Source: Caulobacter sp. BP25
GTDB taxonomy: Bacteria; Pseudomonadota; Alphaproteobacteria; Caulobacterales; Caulobacteraceae
DNA: 64,000 bases
Reading direction: 5' to 3'
Assembly: GCF_002737755.1 (NCBI RefSeq)
Contig: NZ_PEGH01000003.1
Location: 1 to 64,000, forward strand
A program made the translations under genes and the position numbers. Below are positions 41,133 through 49,880 of this stretch, in pieces. Each line of letters begins with the position of its first letter. Position 1 is the first letter of the stretch. The notes under the pieces are model-generated. The model was given only the letters and a program-made list of their open reading frames with translations, ran no database searches and was not told the origin of the DNA.

Positions 41133-43121
41133 ATGACGTCGATCAAGCTCTGGCTGCTGAGCGCCAGCCTTTTGACGGGCCTTGGCGCGCAGGCCCATGC
41201 GGAAGCCACCGCCGGCTTCCAGTCCGAGGCGTTGATCGTCACCGCCAGCAAGCGAGCCCAGAGCCTTGAGTCGCTGAACGGCCAGGCCGTGGTGATACGC
41301 GGTGACGACATCGGCTTGTCTCGGGCGACGTCGGTCGATCAGCTGGGCGGGGTGATTGGCGACCTGACCGTTCGCCAGCGGGCCAGCAAGACCTATCTGA
41401 GCCTGACCTTGCGCGGCCAGTCGTCGGTCGACTTCTACAATCCGACGGTCCAGATTTATCTGGATGGCGTCCCTCAGGATCAGGCGACGTTCGGCCAAGC
41501 CCTGCCGCTAAATCTGCAGCAGGTCGAGGTCCTGTACGGCCCGCAGAGCACGCTCTATGGCCGTGGCGCGATGGGCGGGGTCATCAGCCTGGTCTCCAGC
41601 CCGCCGGACGGTCATACCGTCATTGCTCAGGGCGAGGTCGCCTCGCGTCTTCGCGCCGGATCGGCCCTGGCCAGCGTCGCCCTGGGCGGGTCGACGTTCC
41701 TGGAGCTCTCGGCCGGCTATCGCCAAGAGGATGGCGAATATCGTAGCCCGACGGACGGCTCGCGCCTGGGCGACAGCCGAAGCGTCAATGGCCGCGCCCG
41801 CCTACGCTTCGCCCCCGAGGGCGGCCCCGTCAGCGCACTGCTGACCCTTTCGCGCATGGATGTCCGCTCGACCGAGGAGCAGTACGTCCTGGCCTCCGAT
41901 CTGCCGACCCGCACCGTTTATCCGGCCGACAGCCGTCATCGGCTGACCCATGACCTGGCCAGCCTTCGCCTAGATGCGGACCTGGGGCGGGCCAAGCTGA
42001 CCTCGGTCACCGCTTACCAGGATCGCGACTATCAACGCACTGTGCTCAGCACCTTGAGTCCCGAAACCCAGAAGACTTTCACCCAGGAACTGCGCCTCAG
42101 CGATGAGGCGGCGATCGGTGGCGCGCTGTCCTATGTGGCGGGCCTGGCCTTCGAGCACACCGACTTCACCTTCGCCCGCCCCCAATACGCTCAGAGCGCG
42201 GCCCAGACGCTGAAGACCTACGCCGCGTTCGGCGAGGCGACCTACAAGCTGTCCGACCGCCTGGACGTTACGGGCGGCCTGCGCCTGGACCAGCACAGCG
42301 TGGAGGCCACCGCCGGTCAGGGCTCGCTGATCCTGGAAAGTGACAAGGACTTCCACAGCGTCTCGCCTAAACTGGCGGTTGGCTATCAGGTTCGCGAGGA
42401 CACGCGGCTCTACGCCCAGGCCAGCAGCGGCTACAAGGCCGGCGGCTTCAGCCGGTTCGTCACGCCCGCGACGGTAGGCTTTTCCTACAAGCCCGAAAAG
42501 CTATGGAATCTGGAAGCGGGCCTGCGCGCCCGTCGGCTGGAAGACCGACTGCGCTTTACCGCCGCAGCCTATTTCACGCGTAGCGACGACTATCAGTACT
42601 ATGTCGGCTTCGCCCCCAGTCAGTACCTGAGCAACGTGGGCAAGGTGGAGTCCAGGGGCGCCGAGGCGCGGCTGGACTGGGACGTCGACGCCGCCTGGCG
42701 GATCGAGACGCGGGTCGCCTACAACAAGGCCAAGTTCACCGACTATCATAACCCGACCAATCCGACCGCCAACCTGACGGGCAATATCCTGCCCTATGCG
42801 CCAAGCTGGACAGGACGGGCGGCCGTCACGCGGCGCGTGGCCCTGCCCGGCGCGCTCGGCGGGCTAGAGGCGCAGGTCGGCGTGAGCTATTCGGGCCGTT
42901 ACTGGTTCGAGGAAACCAACACTCTTGGCCAGGCCGCCTTCGCGCTCTACGACGCGCGCCTCTCTTGGCGGCCGACGGACCGCTGGAGCCTCGACCTCTA
43001 CGGCGAGAATCTGGGCGACAAGCTCTACGCGCCCTACGGCGTGGCCTTCGCCCCGGGGGTCAATGTCTATCAGGCGGGCCCAGGCCGCCAGGTCGGCCTT
43101 CGCGTCCGCGCGTCCTATTGA
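41133..43121 (+). CDS. TonB-dependent siderophore receptor
   Basis: A 662-residue outer-membrane receptor. A signal peptide ends at about AHA (residue 23); a TonB-box-like EALIVTAS precedes the plug domain (LRGQSSVDFYNPTVQIYLDGV; LNLQQVEVLYGPQSTLYGRGAMGGVI), and a 22-strand barrel ends VGLRVRASY with a terminal aromatic residue. The closeness to a PchR-like regulator, a Fur-like box and a PepSY membrane protein points to uptake of a ferric siderophore; the ligand cannot be told. Confidence 0.92.
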   Translation: MTSIKLWLLSASLLTGLGAQAHAEATAGFQSEALIVTASKRAQSLESLNGQAVVIRGDDIGLSRATSVDQLGGVIGDLTVRQRASKTYLSLTLRGQSSVDFYNPTVQIYLDGVPQDQATFGQALPLNLQQVEVLYGPQSTLYGRGAMGGVISLVSSPPDGHTVIAQGEVASRLRAGSALASVALGGSTFLELSAGYRQEDGEYRSPTDGSRLGDSRSVNGRARLRFAPEGGPVSALLTLSRMDVRSTEEQYVLASDLPTRTVYPADSRHRLTHDLASLRLDADLGRAKLTSVTAYQDRDYQRTVLSTLSPETQKTFTQELRLSDEAAIGGALSYVAGLAFEHTDFTFARPQYAQSAAQTLKTYAAFGEATYKLSDRLDVTGGLRLDQHSVEATAGQGSLILESDKDFHSVSPKLAVGYQVREDTRLYAQASSGYKAGGFSRFVTPATVGFSYKPEKLWNLEAGLRARRLEDRLRFTAAAYFTRSDDYQYYVGFAPSQYLSNVGKVESRGAEARLDWDVDAAWRIETRVAYNKAKFTDYHNPTNPTANLTGNILPYAPSWTGRAAVTRRVALPGALGGLEAQVGVSYSGRYWFEETNTLGQAAFALYDARLSWRPTDRWSLDLYGENLGDKLYAPYGVAFAPGVNVYQAGPGRQVGLRVRASY

Positions 43122-43129
43122 GGCTGATC

Positions 43130-44224
43130 ATGCGTTTCTGGATCTGGGCGCACAAGTGGTCGAGCCTCATCTGCACCGCCTTCCTGCTGGTGCTCTGCGT
43201 AACCGGCCTGCCCTTGATCTTCCGGGGCGAGATCGACCACGCCTTGGGATATGGCGCGGGTGGTCAAGCCGAGGCTAGGCCGGCGCCGCTGGCGGCGATC
43301 GAGGCGGCCGCTCGAATCTCTCGCCCCCTTGGCAAAATCCACTTCCTGGTATGGGAGCCCGACAAGCCCGGCGTGATCACTCTGTCGATCGCGCCGCCGG
43401 GCGCTAAATCCTTCTTTGACAATGAGAACGTGCTGATCGACGCCGCCACGGCCAGCCCGCCATCGGGGGGAGATCGCGCCAGCCCCACCCAGTGGCTGAT
43501 CGATCTGCACGGGACACTACTGCTCGGACCGATGGGGCCATTGGTGCTGGGCGTTCCAGCCGTCCTGTTCATCGTGGCCCTGGTCTCGGGGATCGTCATC
43601 TACGGTCCCTTCGCGCGCAAGGCCGGCTTCGCTCAAGTCCGCGTCGGCAGGACGAAGCGCACGGCATGGCTGGACCTGCACAACATGCTGGGCGCGGTCA
43701 TCATGGCCTGGATGCTGGTAGTCGGCGCCACCGGCCTCATCAATACCTGGGGCGCCTCGATCATCCAGTTCTGGCAGATGAGCGAGCTTTCGACCTACGC
43801 CCAGCGCGGATCACCGCCGACAGGCAAGACGGCGTCGATAGACGCGATCGTCGCCGCGGGGCGCGCCCGCTTTCCCGACTACCAGCCCTACTTCGTCGCC
43901 TATCCGGGCTCGCTGATGGCTGGCGACCGGTTCCACGCCGTGTATCTGCGGGGGCCCGATGGACTGAAAGAGCACATCTTCCAGCCGGTCCTGGTCGACA
44001 GCGTCACCGCCCGCGTGATCGGCGCGCCTCGGCCGCCCTGGTATATTTCCGCCCTGGCCCTCTCCCAGCCGCTGCACTTTGGCGACTACGGCGGCGCGCC
44101 ACTGAAGGTTATGTGGACGCTGCTGGATCTGGTGACCATCGCCGTGCTGATCAGTGGTCTGAAGTTGACCTTTTCCAAGGGCGGCAGGCGCCCGCGCAAC
44201 ATCAGCCCGGAGGTCCCCGCATGA
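43130..44224 (+). CDS. PepSY-associated membrane protein (siderophore reductase-like)
   Basis: A 364-residue integral membrane protein of the PepSY_TM family. Helix 1 carries the start motif WAHKWSSLICTAFLLVLCVTGLPL; later helices include LHGTLLLGPMGPLVLGVPAVLFI, LDLHNMLGAVIMAWMLVVGATG and the final LLDLVTIAVLISGLKL. Conserved His residues within or beside helices (AHKW, DLHG, LHNM) could hold haem, and relatives such as FoxB/PiuB-like proteins are implicated in release of iron from siderophores. The start at 43130 lies eight bases after the receptor stop. Confidence 0.85.
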   Translation: MRFWIWAHKWSSLICTAFLLVLCVTGLPLIFRGEIDHALGYGAGGQAEARPAPLAAIEAAARISRPLGKIHFLVWEPDKPGVITLSIAPPGAKSFFDNENVLIDAATASPPSGGDRASPTQWLIDLHGTLLLGPMGPLVLGVPAVLFIVALVSGIVIYGPFARKAGFAQVRVGRTKRTAWLDLHNMLGAVIMAWMLVVGATGLINTWGASIIQFWQMSELSTYAQRGSPPTGKTASIDAIVAAGRARFPDYQPYFVAYPGSLMAGDRFHAVYLRGPDGLKEHIFQPVLVDSVTARVIGAPRPPWYISALALSQPLHFGDYGGAPLKVMWTLLDLVTIAVLISGLKLTFSKGGRRPRNISPEVPA

Positions 44225-44442
44225 AAAAGTCTCTCTTGCTGGCCGCCTTGCTGGCGGTCGCCATGCTCGCCGGACTTATCCTGGCGCTGCTTGGCGACGG
44301 AGCATGGGATGTCGTCGCCTATGTCCTGATCGCTCCAGCTCTGATTCTTGTCGCCCAGGTCTCGGCGAGGGCGATGCATGGCATGCGCGCTGCCACCACT
44401 CTCGAACAATCCCAACCAAGGCAATCGGCGAAGGAGACCTGA
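44221..44442 (+). CDS. Small two-helix membrane protein of the siderophore locus
   Basis: A 73-residue protein with two helices (SLLLAALLAVAMLAGLILALL; VVAYVLIAPALILVAQVSARA) and a polar tail. It starts within the PepSY stop codon (ATGA), so it is coupled to it. It plays the place that DUF3325/DUF3649-type small proteins hold in other PepSY loci, but I do not recognise the sequence. Confidence 0.65.
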   Translation: MKKSLLLAALLAVAMLAGLILALLGDGAWDVVAYVLIAPALILVAQVSARAMHGMRAATTLEQSQPRQSAKET

Positions 44443-44632
44443 CACCCCAAGCCGAACCCCGTTGGCTCTAGCCAGAATGTGCGTAAACAGGCGGCCAGAA
44501 CGCGAACCGTCTCCGTTCGGTCAATCGTGACGTCGCGCTACAGATACGCCAATTGCTGCCGTGGCCAAGTCTCCAGGAAGGCGCGGACCGCCCAATCAAC
44601 GGCGATGCGTGCGAGATCTCGGGAGACTGGCA

Positions 44633-44661
44633 GACCTCGCCGCCGAAAGGTCGGCGAGGTC
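44633..44661 (-). terminator. Hairpin after the large TonB receptor gene
   Basis: GACCTCGCCG (44633-44642) and CGGCGAGGTC (44652-44661), a perfect 10-base stem with a 9-base loop, 19 bases past the receptor stop on the minus strand. There is no T run. Confidence 0.55.
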
Positions 44662-44680
44662 ATTTCCAGGAACGCCGCTA

Positions 44681-47600
44681 TTAGAAGCTGGCGCGCACCA
44701 CGAAGGTGTAGCGGCGGTCAGCCATGAACCACGAGCGACCGGTCTTCAGCAGATCGTTGTTCAGGATCTGCGTCGTCCGGATGGTCTCGTTCAGCAGGTT
44801 CACGCCCTGGACGCCGACCTTCACCTTGTCGTTGACGGTGTAGAAGAACGAGCCGTCCAGCTGGCCGGTCGCCTCGTTCATGATCGGGGCGTAGGGAATG
44901 ATCACGTCGCGAACCGTCAGCAAGAAGTCCGAACGCCAGTTGTAGGCCAGGCGCGCCGAGATCTTCTTCTTCTCATAGATGAGCGCGAAGTTGGCGTTGT
45001 GCTTGGACAGGCCCTGCAGCGGCAGCTTGCTGGTGTCGACCGTGGCCACGCGGCCGGCGGCCACGTCGGGGTCGGTCGCCGACAGCGTGCTTTGCGGCAC
45101 GCCCGAACTTTCGATGTAGCTGTAGTTGGCGTTGATCCCCAGGCCGTCGAAGGGCTTGGGCAGGAAGTCATAGAACTGCTGGTAACCGACCTCGAAGCCC
45201 TTGAGCTTGGCGGTCTGGTCCGAGTTGCCGGGGGTCGTCACCAACACGTTGAACGTGGCGCCGTTGTTGGTGAACGGCAGACGCGCGGTCGTGTTGGTCG
45301 CGACGTCGGTCATCTCCTTGTAGAACAGCGCGACGGTCAGCGAGCCGACCGGCGCGAAGTACCACTCGATAGAGGCGTCGATGTTCTTGGACTGGGTCGG
45401 CTTCAGGAACGGGTTGCCGACCGTGACGTTGCCCGTCGGCTGACCGTTGGTGATGCCGTCGTTGTTCGTGTTCAGAGACAGGTTGTAGTAGTTGCGGGTC
45501 AGGCCGATGTCGGGCGGCGTGATCGTCTTGGACAGGCCCAGGCGATATTGCAGGCCGTGCGGCGCCATGACCTTCAGGTTGAAGCTGGGCAGCCAGTACT
45601 CGAACGAGGCCTTGGCCGTGGTCTGCACTGTGGCCCCGTTCTGCCAGGCGCGCGCGGCGGCCCGAACCTGAGGCGTGAGCGTGCAGAAGGAAGACGGCGA
45701 GAACGGAGTCTTCGGTTCCGGCAGCGCCAGCCAGTCCGTGAGGGCCTTGGCGCAGTCGGCGTCGGTGGCCAGACTGGTCGAGATCGGGAAGGCCAGATAG
45801 CCCTGAGCCTTGCGATCGGTCTTGGTATAGCGCAAGCCGATATTGCCGCTGACGCGGTAGTCCCCGACATCGCCCTTGAAGCGCGTCATCAGGTAGGCTG
45901 ACTGAGTCTTCTCGTTGACCGGGTTGATTTCCTGAGGACGGAAGGGCGTCCCCGCGGTGACGCCGCAACGCTGCGCCAGCGGGACCCAGTTCTGCGGGCA
46001 GCCGCCCGACAGGCGGTCGCGCCACTCATCGCCGACCAGCATGGCGAACTGCGACACGGCGCCGTAGTTGTCGACCAGGTTCTGCGAGAAGAAGAGGCGC
46101 GGCTGCGAGCCGGTCGGGACCGCCACCTTGCCTCGCAGGAAGTTATCGAACGCGACCGTCTCGACGTAGCGCTCGCTGGTCTCGCCGCCGGCCGTGGTGG
46201 GGTTGCCGTTGAGCTGATCGCTCATCCAGACCGGACCGCCGCTGCCCCAGATTTCGGACAGAACGCCCCAGTTGTAGGACGAGAAGCGGGTGGTCTGATC
46301 ACGCTCGGCCCAGCGCACGCCGGCCTTCATCGAGTCGAACCAGCTATCGTCGTTGAACTTGTACTCGACGTCGAACTTGACCGCGTCTTCCGTGCCTTCG
46401 GACTGCTCAATGTGGTCCATCGCCGAGCGCCAGAAGTTGTTGTACGGGTTGCTGAACGAGTTGTTCGCACCGCGCAGATAGGTGGTGCAGCTGCCGTTGA
46501 AGGTGGTGCAGGTCGGCAGAGCCGTGCCGCTGGACGGCGCGGTGAACGACACCTCCGGCAAATCCTTGCCGTTCAAAGTGATCGCGGCGTTCTGGAACGA
46601 CGAGCCCCACAGGCCCATGCTGATCGCGTCGACCTTGGAGTCGACGTGCTGGGCGTCGAACTGGAAGCCCCAATGCTCGTTCGGCGTCCACTTGAAGTTG
46701 AAGCCGTAGTCACTCGTTTCGTTGGTGTTGTTTTCGTCCCGGCGGACATTATTCGACTGCAGGCCATTGATCGGCGTGCGCGGATCCGAACCTGTCTGGT
46801 CGGAGCGCCAACCAGTGCCGCCGGTGATGATGCCGTTGGTAAAAATGCCGCTGTCATCGAAGGTGAAGGTGGTGCCGTCCGCCGGACGCGAGTCGCCGTT
46901 GCCAGCGACGTTGTCGGTGGCGATCTCGATGGCGTGTTCGGTCCACTTGGCGGTCGACTTCGAGCGTAGGTATTGGAACGCGGCCTGCATCGTGCCGTCG
47001 TTGCTCTTCCACTGGATGGCGGCGGCCTGGCCGTCGCGCTTGCGGTCGGTGGTGGTCGAGCGGAACGCCGCGCCGCGCGGGAACCAGACGCCGTTGCCGT
47101 TGGCGCAGGTGGCCACGGCGACGCCGAGGTTGGTGCGGCAGCCGAAGTTCGAAACCTGGATGGCGTCACTGCGGGTCGTCAGGCGCGAGCTGACGAGGCT
47201 GCCCAGAATGCCGATCTCGCCGAACTTGGTGTCGAAGCGATTGCTGTACAGGCCCGAAATCGTCGGCTTCCACTGCTTGGACATGTCGCCATAGCTGTTC
47301 TCTATCGAGAGCGACTTGACCTCGCCCTTATTGTCGAACGGCAGGCGCGTGCGCAGGTTCACCGTGCCCGAGATGCCCCCCTCGATCATGTCGGCAGAGG
47401 GGCTCTTGAACACGTCCACGCCGCCCATCAGCTCGGACGGAACGTCGGCGAAACTTAGGATGCGGCCGTTGTTGGCGGTGAAGGTGTCGCGCCCGTTCAG
47501 CTCCGAACGGACGAAGTTCAGGCCGCGAACCACGACGCCCGAACCTTCGACCGAGAAGTGGTCTGGATCAGTGCCTGCGGCGAAACGGTTGATCGAAACG

Positions 47601-47908
47601 CCGGGCACACGCGACAGCGCTTCGGTCACGGACCGGTCCGGCAGCGCGCCGATGTCTTCGGCGGTGATCGAATCGCCGATGATTTCCGACGACTGTTTCA
47701 ACTGCTGGCTGCTCTTCAGGCTCTGCCGGATGCTGGTGACGATCACCGCATCGACGACCTGATCGCCTTCCGCCTTGGCCGCCGTCTGCGCCATGGCCGG
47801 CACGCCGAACACCAAGGCGCCGAGCACAAGGGCGGAAGCCCCATATTTCAGATTATTGCTGATGGATTCACGTCCGCCGGCAGCGGACAGCCTGTTGGCT
47901 GCGCCCAT
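44681..47908 (-). CDS. Large TonB-dependent receptor of the halogenase locus
   Basis: A 1075-residue outer-membrane receptor. After a signal peptide (YGASALVLGALVFGVPAMA) comes a TonB box-like AVIVTSIRQSLKSSQ and a plug with SITAEDIGALPDRSVTEAL and VPGVSINRF, the hallmark of the large Caulobacter/Xanthomonas receptors for plant carbohydrates and other large substrates; a long barrel ends YTFVVRASF. A strong ribosome site (GGGGAGGG) precedes the ATG at 47908. It is divergent from the halogenase-like operon and probably regulated with it by the LacI protein at 54124. Confidence 0.92.
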   Translation of the reverse strand: MGAANRLSAAGGRESISNNLKYGASALVLGALVFGVPAMAQTAAKAEGDQVVDAVIVTSIRQSLKSSQQLKQSSEIIGDSITAEDIGALPDRSVTEALSRVPGVSINRFAAGTDPDHFSVEGSGVVVRGLNFVRSELNGRDTFTANNGRILSFADVPSELMGGVDVFKSPSADMIEGGISGTVNLRTRLPFDNKGEVKSLSIENSYGDMSKQWKPTISGLYSNRFDTKFGEIGILGSLVSSRLTTRSDAIQVSNFGCRTNLGVAVATCANGNGVWFPRGAAFRSTTTDRKRDGQAAAIQWKSNDGTMQAAFQYLRSKSTAKWTEHAIEIATDNVAGNGDSRPADGTTFTFDDSGIFTNGIITGGTGWRSDQTGSDPRTPINGLQSNNVRRDENNTNETSDYGFNFKWTPNEHWGFQFDAQHVDSKVDAISMGLWGSSFQNAAITLNGKDLPEVSFTAPSSGTALPTCTTFNGSCTTYLRGANNSFSNPYNNFWRSAMDHIEQSEGTEDAVKFDVEYKFNDDSWFDSMKAGVRWAERDQTTRFSSYNWGVLSEIWGSGGPVWMSDQLNGNPTTAGGETSERYVETVAFDNFLRGKVAVPTGSQPRLFFSQNLVDNYGAVSQFAMLVGDEWRDRLSGGCPQNWVPLAQRCGVTAGTPFRPQEINPVNEKTQSAYLMTRFKGDVGDYRVSGNIGLRYTKTDRKAQGYLAFPISTSLATDADCAKALTDWLALPEPKTPFSPSSFCTLTPQVRAAARAWQNGATVQTTAKASFEYWLPSFNLKVMAPHGLQYRLGLSKTITPPDIGLTRNYYNLSLNTNNDGITNGQPTGNVTVGNPFLKPTQSKNIDASIEWYFAPVGSLTVALFYKEMTDVATNTTARLPFTNNGATFNVLVTTPGNSDQTAKLKGFEVGYQQFYDFLPKPFDGLGINANYSYIESSGVPQSTLSATDPDVAAGRVATVDTSKLPLQGLSKHNANFALIYEKKKISARLAYNWRSDFLLTVRDVIIPYAPIMNEATGQLDGSFFYTVNDKVKVGVQGVNLLNETIRTTQILNNDLLKTGRSWFMADRRYTFVVRASF

Positions 47909-48252
47909 AGTTCCCTCCCCTAATCGTTTCTCAGCAACGCGTGAGCGCCACCACTGGTCATGTTACCGTGACCATTTTGGTCAGGTCACACGACTGACGA
48001 CCGGCCGTCAAGCGTTGTCATGCAAGTCCGGCTCGTTTAGCCAAGAGGAATGGGAGCGCTATCATCGGGGGTCTGCGGGCGCTTAGCCGACCTGACGTCC
48101 CCTGGTTGCCTCCCCTTCCGTGGCCTGACCACGCGAACCGGATTCTCGATGTCCGGGTGAAATAACGATTACAGCGCGAGACAGCGTTGTCAATTAACCA
48201 GGTTGCGCTGCTGCTAAAGTGTCGGCGAAATCATGGCGGGGAGGAAACAACG
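47909..48252. promoter_or_regulatory. Divergent regulatory region of TonB receptor and halogenase operon
   Basis: About 340 bases with several operator-like elements. TGACCA-TTT-TGGTCA (47969-47983) is a perfect inverted repeat, with further GGTCA copies nearby (47956-47960, 47984-47988). AGCGTTGTCA occurs at 48011-48020 and again within the LacI-like site at 48179-48192. The two transcription units start on either side. Confidence 0.55.
48179..48192. promoter_or_regulatory. LacI-family operator candidate
   Basis: AGACAGCGTTGTCA matches 12 of 14 positions of the palindrome TGACAACGTTGTCA, with the central CG typical of LacI-family operators. A LacI regulator ends the operon it precedes. Confidence 0.5.
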
Positions 48253-48360
48253 ATGACGCCGAAGGTCATTCGCGCAACACAGACAGCCCTTGTGCTTGCT
48301 GATCCGTCTGGCGGCGCCGCTTCACGTCGGCGCCGCGCGCGCCTTAAGCGGCGCCCATGA
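48253..48360 (+). CDS. Possible 35-residue leader ORF before halogenase 1
   Basis: A strong ribosome site (GGAGGAAACAACG) precedes an ATG whose frame reads MTPKVIRATQTALVLADPSG, then an Arg-rich tail (RRRRARLKRRP), and stops with TGA overlapping the halogenase ATG (ATGA). In the +1-shifted frame the middle would read as a signal peptide core (RLAAPLHVGAARALS), so this may instead be the damaged start of a lost secreted protein. Halogenase 1 has no good ribosome site of its own, so coupling is plausible. Confidence 0.35.
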   Translation: MTPKVIRATQTALVLADPSGGAASRRRRARLKRRP

Positions 48361-49880
48361 CCTCTGTGCGTAAGATCGTGATTATCGGCGGCGGCACGGC
48401 GGGCTGGATGAGCGCGGCCGGCCTAGCGGCTGTCTTGAAGGGCCTGCCGGTCACGATCGAGCTTGTCGAGTCCGCGGAGATCGGCACGGTGGGCGTGGGC
48501 GAAGCCACGGTGCCTCACATCCGCGACTACAACGCTCGCCTGGGCCTGGACGAGGCTGACTTCATGCGGCGCACCCAGGCCACCTACAAGCTGGGCATCG
48601 AGTTTCGAGACTGGGGCCGCAGAGGCGAGAGCTACATCCATCCGTTCGGCGCCTACGGCCACACGATTGGCGGTGTCCCCTTCCACCAGCACTGGCTGCG
48701 AGCGCGCGCTCACGCCGAGGCGGCCGGCCAATCGTTCGATCCTATCGAGCGCTATAGCCTGCCGATCATGGCCAGCCGCGCGGGCAAGTTCGCCCCGCCG
48801 GCGAGCGACCCCCGCTCGCTGGGCTCGACCTACAACTACGCCTATCAGTTCGACGCGGCCCTATACGCCCTCTATCTGCGCGACTATTCAGAGGCGCGCG
48901 GCGTCACGCGCACCGAGGGCAAGATCGTCGCCGTGGACCAGCGTCCGGAGGACGGCTTTGTCACCGCCGTGACGCTGGAGGACGGTCGGCGGATCGAGGG
49001 TGAGCTGTTCGTCGATTGCTCGGGCTTCCGGGGCTTGCTGATCGAGCAAACCTTGAAAGCCGGCTACGACGACTGGACCCACTGGCTGCCCTGCGACCGC
49101 GCCGTAGCCGTCCCTTGCGCCTCGGTCGAGCCGCCGGTTCCTTACACTCGCGCCACATCCGACCAGTGTGGTTGGCGCTGGCGCATCCCGCTGCAGCATC
49201 GCGTGGGCAACGGCTATGTCTATTGCTCCGGCTATATCGAAGACGACGAGGCCGCCCACGTCCTGCTGTCCAAGCTGGACGGCCAAGCCCAGGCCGAGCC
49301 CCGCGTACTGCGCTTCGTCACAGGACGACGACGCAAGGCCTGGCTGAAAAACGTCGTGGCGATCGGGCTTTCGTCCGGCTTTCTGGAGCCGCTGGAGAGC
49401 ACCTCGATCCATCTGATCCAGGTCGGGATCTCGACCTTGCTGGAGCTGTTTCCGAACAGCGGTTGCGAGGCCGCCGACCAGGACGAATACAACCGCGTCA
49501 TGGTGCTGGAGTTCGAGCGCGTCCGCGACTTCCTCATCCTGCACTACCACGCCAACCAACGGACGGACTCGGCCTTCTGGAACGACCGGCGGACCGCGCC
49601 AATCCCCGAAAGCTTGGCCTACAAGCTGGCGCTGTTCCGCGAGCGCGGCGCCGTGGTCGCCTACAAGGACGGGTTCTTCAAGGAACCCTCCTGGCTGTCG
49701 GTCTATCTGGGCCAGAACGTCATTCCGAGCGGCCTTGATCCTCTGGTCGAGGCGGTCCCTACCGTCGACTCCGCGCGCGTCATGGCCGAGTTGAAAGCCG
49801 CCGTGGCCCGCGCGGTTCAGGCCATGCCATCGCATGAGGCTTTCCTACGGTCGCTGGTCGGCCCGAGAGTTCCGGCATGA
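48357..49880 (+). CDS. Tryptophan-halogenase-like flavoprotein (paralogue 1)
   Basis: A 507-residue flavin-dependent halogenase-family protein: FAD motif [14 protein letters not shown] (residues 11-24), the position of the catalytic Lys in TYKLGIEF, the family signature [10 protein letters not shown] (WxWxIP), and the Glu in [12 protein letters not shown]. All residues tied to chlorination by the PrnA/RebH type are in place. Such proteins in Caulobacter and Xanthomonas sit beside large TonB receptors, and whether they halogenate tryptophan or another ligand is not known. It overlaps the next gene by four bases. Confidence 0.88.
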   Translation: MTSVRKIVIIGGGTAGWMSAAGLAAVLKGLPVTIELVESAEIGTVGVGEATVPHIRDYNARLGLDEADFMRRTQATYKLGIEFRDWGRRGESYIHPFGAYGHTIGGVPFHQHWLRARAHAEAAGQSFDPIERYSLPIMASRAGKFAPPASDPRSLGSTYNYAYQFDAALYALYLRDYSEARGVTRTEGKIVAVDQRPEDGFVTAVTLEDGRRIEGELFVDCSGFRGLLIEQTLKAGYDDWTHWLPCDRAVAVPCASVEPPVPYTRATSDQCGWRWRIPLQHRVGNGYVYCSGYIEDDEAAHVLLSKLDGQAQAEPRVLRFVTGRRRKAWLKNVVAIGLSSGFLEPLESTSIHLIQVGISTLLELFPNSGCEAADQDEYNRVMVLEFERVRDFLILHYHANQRTDSAFWNDRRTAPIPESLAYKLALFRERGAVVAYKDGFFKEPSWLSVYLGQNVIPSGLDPLVEAVPTVDSARVMAELKAAVARAVQAMPSHEAFLRSLVGPRVPA

